DNA of 64,000 nt from Microbulbifer agarilyticus S89 (GTDB taxonomy: Bacteria > Pseudomonadota > Gammaproteobacteria > Pseudomonadales > Cellvibrionaceae), in assembly GCF_000220505.1 (NCBI RefSeq), contig NZ_AFPJ01000028.1, positions 124,001 through 188,000 of the forward strand. The letters are read 5' to 3'. Below the pieces are notes generated by a model. That model saw only the letters and a program-made list of their open reading frames with translations, searched no databases and had not been told where the DNA came from. A program made the position numbers and the translations under genes. Of this stretch, positions 49,746-59,410 are shown one piece after another. Position 1 is the first letter of the stretch; each line of letters begins with the position of its first letter.

Positions 49746-50579
49746 ATGAGCGATACAGCCTATCCAGCTTTTGGGCACCTCTTGCGTTTTTGGCGCCAGG
49801 TGCGCGGCATCAGTCAAGAGGCCCTGGCACTCAACCTGCAATCCTCAACCCGCCACATCAGCTTTCTGGAGAATGGCAGAGCGCGCCCGAGTGAATCACT
49901 CGTCGCCGCGGTCAGTGAGGCGCTGCAGCTCGGCGAGCGCGACAGCAGTTACCTGCGGTTGGCGGCAGGATATCTGGCGTGCAGCCAGACCGTCGACTTT
50001 ACCACAGCGGAATTCAAATGGTTGCGCAAGGCGACGCTGCTTACCCTTAAGGCGATGGACCCCTACCCGGCGGTGCTCATGGATCGCTACGGCCGACTGC
50101 TGATGGTCAATCGCAGTTGGGTAGCCTTTTATCGAGAAGTGGTCAGCGAGAAGGAGCTGGCCGGGGTAGCAAACTATTTCGAGTTTTTATTCCGGCCACC
50201 AGCAGAGGGCGCCGCCCAGGAATCCTGGCGGCACATGCTGGCAATGATTCTTATGTATGCGCAACAGGAAGCGCTGCTGACCAATGATCCTATTTACCAA
50301 GGGATGGTGCGTGAGCTAGCGAACCACGCGGATGTGCCAGAGGACTGGGCTGAGATTGCGTCACGCCTGGAACCCATGACCAGCTACCGGGTACAACATT
50401 CCTATAAAGGCAAGCATATGCAGTTTTTCAACGTAAGCCTGAATGTGGGTGCGGTGGGGCCGGCCTCTTATGTATCCGAACCGCGCCTGGCCATTAACAC
50501 ACTCTATCCTGAAGATGACGCGCTTGACCTGAGTCAGACAATAAGTGCCGACCTCACGCACCCCTTACTTTTCTACTAG
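49746..50579 (+). CDS. XRE-family regulator with MmyB-like ligand domain
   Basis: 277 aa. An N-terminal HTH_3 domain (FGHLLRFWRQVRGISQEALA, then STRHISFLENGRARPS) is followed by a PAS-like MmyB domain (about 105-270; DPYPAVLMDRYGRLLMVNRS). MmyB regulators are thought to bind fatty acids, and many lie beside fatty-acid or acyl-CoA genes. The divergent acyl-CoA dehydrogenase gene fits this. The ATG at 49746 is chosen because it begins the HTH; upstream in-frame sequence enters the divergent promoter. Confidence 0.88.
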   Translation: MSDTAYPAFGHLLRFWRQVRGISQEALALNLQSSTRHISFLENGRARPSESLVAAVSEALQLGERDSSYLRLAAGYLACSQTVDFTTAEFKWLRKATLLTLKAMDPYPAVLMDRYGRLLMVNRSWVAFYREVVSEKELAGVANYFEFLFRPPAEGAAQESWRHMLAMILMYAQQEALLTNDPIYQGMVRELANHADVPEDWAEIASRLEPMTSYRVQHSYKGKHMQFFNVSLNVGAVGPASYVSEPRLAINTLYPEDDALDLSQTISADLTHPLLFY

Positions 50580-50647
50580 CGTACTAATCCAGTCAGGCTT
50601 TTTTAAAGTAAGGATCAACACGTCCACGCAAACCATGCAGGGTGCCC

Positions 50648-51526
50648 ATGAATAAAGCTGAAAAAATTTCCGCGCTTGCCATCCCCGTCATACTGGCGCT
50701 TGCGGCGGGCCTGGCCGCACTACTGTCGTCGCACAGTGTCTGGTTTGCCGGCGCACCCTTGCTGGTATGGATGTTTGTATTGGCATTCGTCATACAGTGG
50801 CTGGTTTTCATACCCTCTTTTCGCAAACAAACCGAGAAATTTTTTGATCTGACCGGCAGCGTGACCTATCTCAGCGTGGTGCTGGTGCCGCTGTGGTTAA
50901 ACCCAGAGTCATCGTCGCGCGCCACACTAGTGGCAGCGCTGGTTGGCCTGTGGGCGCTGCGCCTGGGTTCCTTTTTATTCTTCCGTATTCGGAAAGATGG
51001 CAAAGACCGTCGTTTCGATGAGATAAAACCATCATTTATGCGCTTTCTCATGGTATGGACGCTTCAGGGGTTGTGGGTCAGTGTTACCGCCTGTTGCGCG
51101 CTGGTGGTGCTTACCAGTAAACACAGCGAGCCACTCGGTATGTGGGCGCTGGCGGGAACACTGGCGTGGTTATTAGGCATGACCATCGAAGTGGTCGCCG
51201 ATACACAGAAATCCCGCTTCAAAGCCAATCCGGCAAACCGGGGCCGCTATATCGATAGCGGCTTGTGGGCCTGGTCACGGCACCCGAATTACGCCGGCGA
51301 GATATTACTGTGGACCGGTATCGCACTGATTGCAGTGCCAGTGCTGCAAGGCAGCCAGTGGGCGGCACTGATTTCACCGGTTTTCGTCTTTGTCCTGCTG
51401 CGCTATATCAGTGGTGTGCCGATGCTGGAAAAACGCGCCGACGAAAACTGGGGTGACCAGGCAGACTACCAACGCTACAAGGCGCGCACCCGCCTGTTGT
51501 GGCCAATACCCACGCGGGCGCAATAA
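50648..51526 (+). CDS. DUF1295 membrane protein (steroid 5-alpha-reductase-like C-terminus)
   Basis: 292 aa with about seven membrane segments. The C-terminal signature SGLWAWSRHPNYAGEILLW and the conserved QKSRFKANPANRG place it in DUF1295, related to steroid reductases and isoprenylcysteine methyltransferases; NADPH-dependent lipid reduction is plausible. The ATG at 50648 has AGGG 6 nt upstream. Same direction as the regulator before it and the glycosyltransferase after it. Confidence 0.85.
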   Translation: MNKAEKISALAIPVILALAAGLAALLSSHSVWFAGAPLLVWMFVLAFVIQWLVFIPSFRKQTEKFFDLTGSVTYLSVVLVPLWLNPESSSRATLVAALVGLWALRLGSFLFFRIRKDGKDRRFDEIKPSFMRFLMVWTLQGLWVSVTACCALVVLTSKHSEPLGMWALAGTLAWLLGMTIEVVADTQKSRFKANPANRGRYIDSGLWAWSRHPNYAGEILLWTGIALIAVPVLQGSQWAALISPVFVFVLLRYISGVPMLEKRADENWGDQADYQRYKARTRLLWPIPTRAQ

Positions 51527-51587
51527 CCACGCACATTGGACGGAGAGTGCATACGCGCAGGCCGCGTTAACTGGCATAATCCCGCGA

Positions 51588-52826
51588 ATGCTTTCCGATA
51601 CCTCTTTGAAGCGTGCCCTGCTGATTGCCAAGCAGTGGCCCGAACCCGCCTCCACAGCCGCCGGCCGGCGCACGCTGGATATTCTCGACCTGCTCGCCGA
51701 GGCGGGCTACGTCGTGGAAATTGCCAGCCCTGCGCAGCCCACGCCCTTTCAGGCAAAGTCCGGATACGGCGAACATCAGATCGAAGTGAACGAGTCCAGT
51801 TTTGATGACTGGGTGCGCCAGCTGGATCCGACGCTGGTGATTTACGATCGCTTTATGATGGAAGAGCAGTTCGGCTGGCGGGTGCGCGCGCAGTGCCCCC
51901 GGGCAATGACCATTCTCGATACCAGCGATTTTCATAGCCTGCGCGAAGCGCGCCATCAGGCAGCAAAAACCGGCGAAGCACTCAACCTGTTCCATGCGAG
52001 CGCGGAACGTGAAATCGCGGCCATGGCGCGCTGCGATCTCACCGTGATGATCTCCCAAGTGGAAGTGGACCTGCTCCAGCAGCACTTCTGCCTGCCGGAT
52101 TGGCAACTGCACTACCTGCCGTTTCTGGTGCGGGAAATGCCAGACCTCGACACACTGCCGGATTTCGAACAGCGCGGGCACCTGGCAATGATCGGCGGCT
52201 TCAAACATGCCCCAAACCGCGATGCGGTGGCGTGGTTTGCCGAAGCCATATGGCCGCGGGTGCGCGCTTTACTGCCGGAGGTGGAGTGCCATGTGTACGG
52301 TGCCTACGCCGACCATGCCATGCAGCGTTTCCACAAACCAAAGACCGGGCTGCGCATTGTCGGGCGTACCGACGATGCACTGGCGACTTTGGCCCGCTAT
52401 CGCCTGAACCTGGCGCCACTGCGGTTTGGCGCGGGCCAGAAGGGCAAGATTCTCGATGGGTGGCTGTCCGGTACGCCCACCGTGACCACCCCCATCGGTG
52501 CGGAATCCATGGCGAGCACGGATGCCTGGGGTTACCCGGTGAGCGACTGCCCGGATACCTTTGCTTCAACCACCGCAGAGCTGTATCAAAACAAGGCGGC
52601 GTGGCAGCAGGTGCGTAATGCCGGTACCCGGGCTCTCGCCAGCGGATTTAGCTACGCGGATCATGCGCCGGAATTTCTCGCACGCATCGAAGCCATTGCC
52701 GCGGACCTGGAGGCGCATCGCAACCGTAATATCTGGGGGCGCATCCTGCGGCGCACCGAACACCGCGCCGAGGAATTTATGAGCCGCTGGATCGAGACAA
52801 AAAACAAATTGGCAGATAGCAACTAA
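51588..52826 (+). CDS. Glycosyltransferase, GT-B fold (group 1 like)
   Basis: 412 aa soluble protein. Two Rossmann-like halves: an N-terminal half with ALLIAKQWPEPASTAAGRRT and a C-terminal half with MIGGFKHAPNRDAVAWFAEA, LRIVGRTDDAL and the donor-binding region LAPLRFGAGQKGKILDGWL. This matches glycosyltransferases with a GT4-type C-terminus (Glyco_trans_1_4). Acceptor unknown. The ATG at 51588 gives a start close to the fold; upstream in-frame sequence overlaps DUF1295. Confidence 0.82.
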   Translation: MLSDTSLKRALLIAKQWPEPASTAAGRRTLDILDLLAEAGYVVEIASPAQPTPFQAKSGYGEHQIEVNESSFDDWVRQLDPTLVIYDRFMMEEQFGWRVRAQCPRAMTILDTSDFHSLREARHQAAKTGEALNLFHASAEREIAAMARCDLTVMISQVEVDLLQQHFCLPDWQLHYLPFLVREMPDLDTLPDFEQRGHLAMIGGFKHAPNRDAVAWFAEAIWPRVRALLPEVECHVYGAYADHAMQRFHKPKTGLRIVGRTDDALATLARYRLNLAPLRFGAGQKGKILDGWLSGTPTVTTPIGAESMASTDAWGYPVSDCPDTFASTTAELYQNKAAWQQVRNAGTRALASGFSYADHAPEFLARIEAIAADLEAHRNRNIWGRILRRTEHRAEEFMSRWIETKNKLADSN

Positions 52827-52860
52827 GTCATTGCCGCTGCGACAAAACAACTAACCAACC

Positions 52861-54075
52861 ATGCGCCTATTCGCTCCCGTCACCATCATCGCCATCGCCC
52901 AGTTGCTGGGTACCTCGCTGTGGTTCAGCGCCAATGGGGCGGCGGACGACTTAATGGCGAGCTGGCAGGTGACCGCAACGGATATCGGCTGGTTAACGAA
53001 CGCGGTGCAGGCCGGGTTTATTCTCGGCACCTTGGTACTCGCGCTCGGCGGTATCGCCGACCGCTTCCGCGCAAGTCGGCTTTTCGTCTTTAGCGCACTG
53101 GCCGGAGCCCTGTTCAACGCCTGCTTCGCCTGGTTGGCGCATGATATTTTCACTGCGCTGGTGTTGCGCTTTTTCGTGGGTATTTGCCTGGCCGGTATTT
53201 ACCCGGTGGGTATGAAGCTGGTGGTGAGCTGGGCACCAGAGCGCGCCGGTGCCGCGCTGGCACAGCTGGTGGCCATGCTCACCCTTGGCACAGCGCTGCC
53301 GCACGGTTTGCGCGAGCTGGGTGCGGACGTGCCCTGGCAGTGGATTATTTCCGCCTCTTCAGTGCTCGCGATAGTCGCTGCACTGCTGATCTTGCGGCTC
53401 GGTGATGGTCCGCATCTACCCGCACCCGTCAGCGCCAATCACAGCTCCCGCACCAAGCACTTTGCCACACCCGCGGTGCTGCAGGCATTCCGCATTCCGC
53501 GGTTTCGCGCGGCGGCCTGGGGTTACTTCGGACACATGTGGGAGCTGTATGCCTTCTGGACGGTGTTACCACTACTGATTGCGAGTGTCGGGCTGGCAGA
53601 CGTATTCCAAGAGGTGGGGTTAGACGTTGGGGTAGCCGGCCTGTCGTTTGCCTTTATTGGTATTGGTGCGCTGGGCTGTATCGTCGGTGGGCTGCTATCG
53701 CGTCGCGTGGGCAGCAGCGTGGTTGCGATCACCGCGCTGATCATTTCCGGCTGCTGTGTGCTGATTTTTGCCCTGTTGTGGGATCGATTGTCGGCGGTTT
53801 GGCTGGTGGTACTGTTTTCAATCTGGGGGGCATCGGTCATCGCCGATTCGCCACAGTTTTCTGCGCTGTCGGCGAGCGCCTGTCCGCGGGAATTGGTAGG
53901 CGCCGCACTGGCGATCCAAAACTCCATCGGCTTCGGTATCACCGTCATTTCCATTGCTGCGCTCAGCCAGCTGATTGCAGTCACCGGCCCGACTGCCGTT
54001 TGGCTGTTGTTGCCTGGACCGGTACTCGGTGTTTGCGGGTTTCTCCTCACCCGGTGGCGCGCGCGCCAAATCTGA
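52861..54075 (+). CDS. MFS transporter
   Basis: 404 aa with 12 membrane segments and no long soluble domain. The first segment contains QLLGTSLWFSANG, and the loop 2-3 motif is GGIADRFRASRLF. It resembles the MFS group of CynX/NarK-like or unspecified carriers; no substrate can be assigned. It starts 34 nt after the glycosyltransferase gene and may be cotranscribed with it. Confidence 0.85.
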   Translation: MRLFAPVTIIAIAQLLGTSLWFSANGAADDLMASWQVTATDIGWLTNAVQAGFILGTLVLALGGIADRFRASRLFVFSALAGALFNACFAWLAHDIFTALVLRFFVGICLAGIYPVGMKLVVSWAPERAGAALAQLVAMLTLGTALPHGLRELGADVPWQWIISASSVLAIVAALLILRLGDGPHLPAPVSANHSSRTKHFATPAVLQAFRIPRFRAAAWGYFGHMWELYAFWTVLPLLIASVGLADVFQEVGLDVGVAGLSFAFIGIGALGCIVGGLLSRRVGSSVVAITALIISGCCVLIFALLWDRLSAVWLVVLFSIWGASVIADSPQFSALSASACPRELVGAALAIQNSIGFGITVISIAALSQLIAVTGPTAVWLLLPGPVLGVCGFLLTRWRARQI

Positions 54076-54424
54076 ACGCGCTCTTAACTCATCTCCAATA
54101 CCTACCTCTGCCCTCGAGCAGCCGCCGGTGCTGCAAAAGCGCCGCGATAGATTCGGCGCCCGCGGGCGAGACCTCCGTCACACCCACCCGGCAAACAGAT
54201 ACGTACGTACCAATTTCAACCTAAATTTGGCGCGAAAACCAAAGACTTGTCTCAATATCGCGCTGAGGTCGAAACAAATCTCCTCGTCACACCCTTGCCA
54301 CGGATTACGATGCGACACCATTGCATCGCCGATACCGCGGCCGCTGCCCAGGAGTTCCGCAGTGCTTTAGCGGCGGCTGTACCCAGCTTCGTCGATAAAA
54401 ATAATGAAGGAGAAACTCGCAACA
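54076..54424 (+). other. 349-bp gap before the subtilase gene
   Basis: No gene or strong terminator is seen. It includes a 10-bp palindrome TACGTACGTA (54200-54209) and a nearby imperfect repeat CCAATTT / AAATTTGG (54210-54230). The subtilase promoter must be here, but no -35/-10 pair is clear. AAGGAG (54407-54412) serves as ribosome-binding site at a rather long 12 nt. Confidence 0.45.
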
Positions 54425-56515
54425 ATGAAACTATTCAATCTATTGGCGCGGAGTGTGCGCACATCCGGACGCGCCGGTGTCACCGCACTGCTGCTAAGCG
54501 CCGGCCTGAGCACCAGCTTTTCTGTGCAGGCGGTCGAACCGGAGCTTACCGCCACCAGCGTGGCCCCGCAGGAAATGGTCACCGACCGCATCATCGTGAA
54601 ATACAAGAACACCGCGGCCGGAGCCAACAGCCTTGCCATGTCGCAAACCGCCATCGACCGTGTCGCGCGCACCGCCGGCCACCGCTTCAAACATATGCGT
54701 CGCCTCGCAACCGGTGCCCAGCTAATGAAACTTGAGAAGCGTGCGAGCAAAGCGGAAATGAACGCGATTATTGCGCGCCTGCAACAGGACCCGCAGGTGG
54801 AATACGCCGAGCCAGACCGGCTGATGCGCCCCATGGCCACCCCCAACGACACCAACTACAACCAGCAGTGGCACTACTTTGAATCTACCGGCGGGCTCAA
54901 TCTGCCGGCGGCCTGGGATGTGACACAGGGGGAGGGTGTTGTGGTTGCGGTGATCGATACCGGTTACCGCCCGCACGTGGACCTGAATGCAAACCTGCTG
55001 CCCGGTTACGACATGATTTCCGACACCACCGTGGCGCAAGACGGCAACGGCCGCGACAGTGATGCCAGCGACCCCGGCGACTGGTCGCCAGCGGGTGCCT
55101 GTGGTCAGGGTGAGCCGGCGCGCGGCAGTAGCTGGCACGGTACCCATGTGGCCGGCACCATTGCCGCGGTAACCAACAACAACACCGGTGTTGCCGGCGT
55201 CGCCTACAAGTCGAAGATTGTTCCCATCCGGGTACTGGGCCGCTGTGGTGGTTATACCTCGGATATTGCCGACGGCATCATCTGGGGCGCCGGTGGCAAT
55301 GTAAGCGGCGTACCCGCCAATGCCAACCCGGCGCAGGTATTGAACCTCAGCCTGGGTGGCGGCGGTGGCTGCGATACCACCACCCAGAACGCCATCAATA
55401 CCGCACGCAGCCTCGGTACCACTGTGGTGGTTGCGGCGGGTAACTCCAATGCTAACGCCGGCAACTTCAGCCCGGCGAGCTGCTCCGGTGTTATCACCGT
55501 GGCATCCACCACCCGCGCCGGCAGCCGCGCTTACTACTCCAACTACGGCAGCGTGGTGGATGTAGCGGCCCCGGGTGGCGAAACCGCGACCAGCAGCAAC
55601 GGCGTGCTTTCCACACTGAACAGCGGCTCCCAGGGCCCCGGCAGCGACAACTACGCGTTCTACCAAGGCACCAGTATGGCGGCGCCGCATGTGGCGGGTG
55701 CGGCAGCACTGTTGTATGCGGTAGACGGCGGAATTACGCCGGATGAGGTGGAAGCCAATCTGAAAAGCACCGCGCGCAGCTTCCCCGGCTCCTGCAGCCA
55801 GTGTGGTTCCGGCATCGTGGATGCAGCAGCGGCAGTGGCGGCAGCCAATGGCGGCGGTGGCGGCAATCCGGACCCGGGTGACGGTGCACTCAGCAACGGC
55901 GTGGCTGAAACTGGCCTGGCGGCAAGCTCCGGGCAGGAACTGCGCTATACCCTCGAAGTACCGGCCGGCGCCAGCAACCTGAGCTTCCAGATTTCCGGCG
56001 GCAGTGGTGACGCGGACCTGTACGTGCAGTACGGCAGCCAGCCGACCACTGGTAGCTACGAGTGTCGCCCATACCTGAACGGTAACAACGAGACCTGCTC
56101 CATCAGCAATGTGCAGGCGGGTACCTATCACGTGATGGTGCGCGCTTACAGCACCTTCTCGGGGGTGAGCCTGGTGGGCAGTTTTGACGAGTCGGGGAAT
56201 GGCGGCGGCGGTGCTACCGGCTGGACCGAATCCAATGTATCCGGCTCTGCCAGTGCCTGGCAGCACTTCACCCTGGATGTGAACAGCGGCATGAGCACGC
56301 TGGAAGTATTGATGAGCGGTGGCAGCGGCGATGGTGACCTGTATGTGCGCTACGGCAGCCAACCCACCACCAGCAGCTACGACTGCCGCCCCTATCGCTG
56401 GGGCAACAATGAAAGCTGCAGTATCAGCAACCCGCAGTCGGGCACCTGGTACATCAGTATCCGCGGCTACAGCGCCTATTCGGGCGTAACCCTGCAGGCG
56501 GAAGCCGCACCCTGA
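54425..56515 (+). CDS. Secreted S8 subtilisin-like protease with two PPC domains
   Basis: 696 aa. Signal peptide (ending near FSVQA), an inhibitor-like propeptide (about 45-135, with RIIVKYKN and PQVEYAEPDR), the peptidase S8 domain with Asp178 (VIDTG), His238 (HGTHVAG) and Ser417 (GTSMAAPH), and two pre-peptidase C-terminal domains (about 497-585 and 605-690) joined by Gly/Asp linkers. The PPC repeats share SGGSGDADLYVQYGSQPTT-type motifs and should be cleaved or help export. Extracellular proteolysis by type II secretion is expected. Confidence 0.95.
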   Translation: MKLFNLLARSVRTSGRAGVTALLLSAGLSTSFSVQAVEPELTATSVAPQEMVTDRIIVKYKNTAAGANSLAMSQTAIDRVARTAGHRFKHMRRLATGAQLMKLEKRASKAEMNAIIARLQQDPQVEYAEPDRLMRPMATPNDTNYNQQWHYFESTGGLNLPAAWDVTQGEGVVVAVIDTGYRPHVDLNANLLPGYDMISDTTVAQDGNGRDSDASDPGDWSPAGACGQGEPARGSSWHGTHVAGTIAAVTNNNTGVAGVAYKSKIVPIRVLGRCGGYTSDIADGIIWGAGGNVSGVPANANPAQVLNLSLGGGGGCDTTTQNAINTARSLGTTVVVAAGNSNANAGNFSPASCSGVITVASTTRAGSRAYYSNYGSVVDVAAPGGETATSSNGVLSTLNSGSQGPGSDNYAFYQGTSMAAPHVAGAAALLYAVDGGITPDEVEANLKSTARSFPGSCSQCGSGIVDAAAAVAAANGGGGGNPDPGDGALSNGVAETGLAASSGQELRYTLEVPAGASNLSFQISGGSGDADLYVQYGSQPTTGSYECRPYLNGNNETCSISNVQAGTYHVMVRAYSTFSGVSLVGSFDESGNGGGGATGWTESNVSGSASAWQHFTLDVNSGMSTLEVLMSGGSGDGDLYVRYGSQPTTSSYDCRPYRWGNNESCSISNPQSGTWYISIRGYSAYSGVTLQAEAAP

Positions 56516-56560
56516 AGTAAATAATAATTACCGCTGAATCCGAATTACCCCTCCTTGATT

Positions 56561-56584
56561 GGCCGGCATTTGCCGGCCTTTTTT
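56561..56584 (+). terminator. Intrinsic terminator of the subtilase gene
   Basis: GGCCGGCA (56561-56568), loop TT, TGCCGGCC (56571-56578), then TTTTTT (56579-56584). Confidence 0.93.
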
Positions 56585-56769
56585 GTTTACGCAGCGCAAG
56601 ATTCGCGGGGCGGGGCACCGCTCGCCGTCACACCTGAGCGCTGGGCAACACCAAAAACACACGGATTTCGAAATCCGGTCTCTCAGGACATTGCTCACCC
56701 CGCGCCCTGTGGCAAGATTGCCTGCAAGTCACAACAAAGATAATCATACCGACGATTTCCGAGGTGCCC

Positions 56770-58014
56770 GTGGGACTGATCACCGCTGCCATTCCATTTT
56801 TTCTGCTCGCCGTACTGCTCGAGCTCACCCTGGACCGCTGGCGCGGCTGGGGCCTGTACCGTCTCAACGATGCGCTTGGCAGCCTGAGCGCCGGTATCTT
56901 GAGTCGCCTGCTCGGGTTGCTGCGGGTGGGATTGCTGATGCTCCTCTACATCCCGCTTTATCAGATGCTAGAGCCCACCTACCAGAGCCTGGGCATCCAC
57001 TGGTCGCTGGATAACCCCTGGCACATCGCCCTGGCGGTAATCCTGTACGACTTCTGCTACTACTGGCGACACCGCATTGCCCATGAGATCAATATCTTCT
57101 GGGCGGAGCACCTGGTGCATCACCAGAGTGAGGAGTACAACCTGACTACCGCGCTGCGCCAGTCCAGTGACTTTCTTCCCATGTCGTGGATGTTTTACCT
57201 GCCGCTACTGCTGGTGGGGATGCCCCCGGAAGTGCTGCTCACCGCCGGTGCCATCGACCTGATCTACCAGTTCTGGGTGCACACCCAGAAGTTTCCCAAG
57301 ATCCGCTGGATGGAATGGATCCTGGTTTCACCGTCCAACCACCGCGTGCACCACGCCCAGAACAAGGTGTATGTAGACCGCAACTATGGCGGCGTGTTGA
57401 TCATCTGGGACCGCCTGTTCGGCACCTATCAGGAAGAGCTGGACGACGAGCCCTGCATCTACGGTGTGCGCAAGCCGCTCAATACCTTTGACCCGTTCGC
57501 CGCCAATCTGCAGCACCTGAAGCGCATGTGGCTGGACGCGCTGTACACCAAGAGCTGGAAGGAAAAACTGACGCTGTGGTTCCGCGCCACCGGCTACCGC
57601 CCGGCGGATGCCGAAGCAGCGATGCCCGTCCCCAGCAGTGACCTGGACAACTTCCAGCGCTTCGACCCGCAAATCAGTCGCGGCGTGCGCTGGTATGCCT
57701 TGGCCCAACACCTGGTTTATTCCGCCGCTACCCTGGCGCTGCTGCAGTACAACAGCCTGCTGGGCTTTGGCAGCAGCGCGCTGCTCGTGGCGATGATGGT
57801 GGCCGGACTGGTCCTGAATGGCCGCATCCTCGACGGTAATCCGCGCACCCGCTACTGGGAACTGGGTCGACTGGCGGTGCTCGCCGCGGCGATTCCGCTT
57901 ATGCCACCGCTGATCTGGGCCGCGGTTGCCGGCTACTGCCTGGCCAGCGCGACACTCTGGTGGTGGTTGGTTTTTAGCGACAAAGACGATACAGTCACGC
58001 CCGTTAGTCATTAA
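56770..58014 (+). CDS. Membrane di-iron oxygenase of the fatty acid hydroxylase/AGMO type
   Basis: 414 aa with five to eight membrane segments. His clusters of the fatty acid hydroxylase superfamily are seen: HRIAHE near 100, HLVHHQSEEYNLTTALRQS near 118 and NHRVHHAQN near 195. The HH-SE-YN-TALRQS pattern is typical of alkylglycerol monooxygenase (TMEM195)-like proteins rather than of sterol desaturases. A C-terminal four-helix region of unknown role follows. The GTG at 56770 has GAGG 5 nt upstream; another GTG lies two codons earlier. Confidence 0.85.
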   Translation: MGLITAAIPFFLLAVLLELTLDRWRGWGLYRLNDALGSLSAGILSRLLGLLRVGLLMLLYIPLYQMLEPTYQSLGIHWSLDNPWHIALAVILYDFCYYWRHRIAHEINIFWAEHLVHHQSEEYNLTTALRQSSDFLPMSWMFYLPLLLVGMPPEVLLTAGAIDLIYQFWVHTQKFPKIRWMEWILVSPSNHRVHHAQNKVYVDRNYGGVLIIWDRLFGTYQEELDDEPCIYGVRKPLNTFDPFAANLQHLKRMWLDALYTKSWKEKLTLWFRATGYRPADAEAAMPVPSSDLDNFQRFDPQISRGVRWYALAQHLVYSAATLALLQYNSLLGFGSSALLVAMMVAGLVLNGRILDGNPRTRYWELGRLAVLAAAIPLMPPLIWAAVAGYCLASATLWWWLVFSDKDDTVTPVSH

Positions 58015-58187
58015 CGCAAGGAATCCGCAGTAGCCCGCCTTCCCCAAAGGCATGGTTGTGATTCCGCAGGCACCTCGACCGGCTTCGGGAACCCTGCCTC
58101 CCCGTGGCAGGCGGACCGGAAAAGCCCAACACTTTGCCCCCAGCACCGGTCGGGGTTCGCCTGTTTTGCATTCCCCGGGTGGTCCCC

Positions 58188-58928
<741 letters not shown>

Positions 58929-58968
58929 AAAAGGTCAGTTAAACAACGCGAAGAACGCATTGTTCGAT

Positions 58969-58996
58969 TTGCGTACACCGCGCGGTCCGGTAGAAT
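58969..58996 (+). promoter_or_regulatory. Putative promoter of rpoZ
   Basis: TTGCGT (58969-58974) and TAGAAT (58991-58996) with a 16-bp spacer in the 161-bp gap between gmk and rpoZ. Confidence 0.6.
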
Positions 58997-59047
58997 AGTC
59001 AACCCCGTCCGCGTCGGGCCGACCGACCAGACAACAGAATTTGTCCT

Positions 59048-59067
59048 TTTGCCCGCACGCGGGCAAA
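59048..59067 (+). other. Stem-loop in the rpoZ leader
   Basis: TTTGCCCGC (59048-59056) pairs exactly with GCGGGCAAA (59059-59067), leaving a tight loop. It ends 22 nt before the rpoZ ATG. It may stabilise the mRNA or regulate initiation; without a T-run it is not a terminator. Confidence 0.55.
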
Positions 59068-59089
59068 CCCAAACTGGAACAGAGATTTT

Positions 59090-59353
59090 ATGGCACGTAT
59101 TACCGTTGAAGATTGCCTCGACCACGTAGACAACCGCTTTGAGCTGGTGATTGTTGGCAGCAAGCGCGCTCGCCAGATCGCTACCGGCGGCCGCGATCCG
59201 ATGGTTGCGGAAGAAAACGACAAGCCCACCGTAATCGCCCTGCGCGAAATCGAAGAGGGCTTCGTTGACGCCAGCATCCTGGACGAGCCGGAAGAAGAAC
59301 CGGTACAGGCCGCTTCCCCGGCGCCGGTATTCCTGTCCGAGCAGGACCTATAA
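59090..59353 (+). CDS. rpoZ: RNA polymerase omega subunit
   Basis: 87 aa. Assists folding of beta-prime and is part of the first ppGpp site on RNA polymerase. [20 protein letters not shown] and the [20 protein letters not shown] segment are nearly invariant in the family. Followed 57 nt later by spoT. Confidence 0.98.
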   Translation: MARITVEDCLDHVDNRFELVIVGSKRARQIATGGRDPMVAEENDKPTVIALREIEEGFVDASILDEPEEEPVQAASPAPVFLSEQDL

Positions 59354-59410
59354 TCCCGATTCCACGTATTAATGCAGGATTTGCAGGAAATCTAAGAGGC
59401 GAGCGCGGCT

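Noticed and set aside
54722-56362. Long open frame opposite the subtilase gene
   Set aside because: Antisense to a protein with intact catalytic triad and domains; no motif in the antisense product.
58050-58187. Further copy of the structured repeat upstream of gmk
   Set aside because: There is a small CCTGCC/GGCAGG hairpin and a CTCCCC loop, but no pairing outer arms and no TGAAYMC block.
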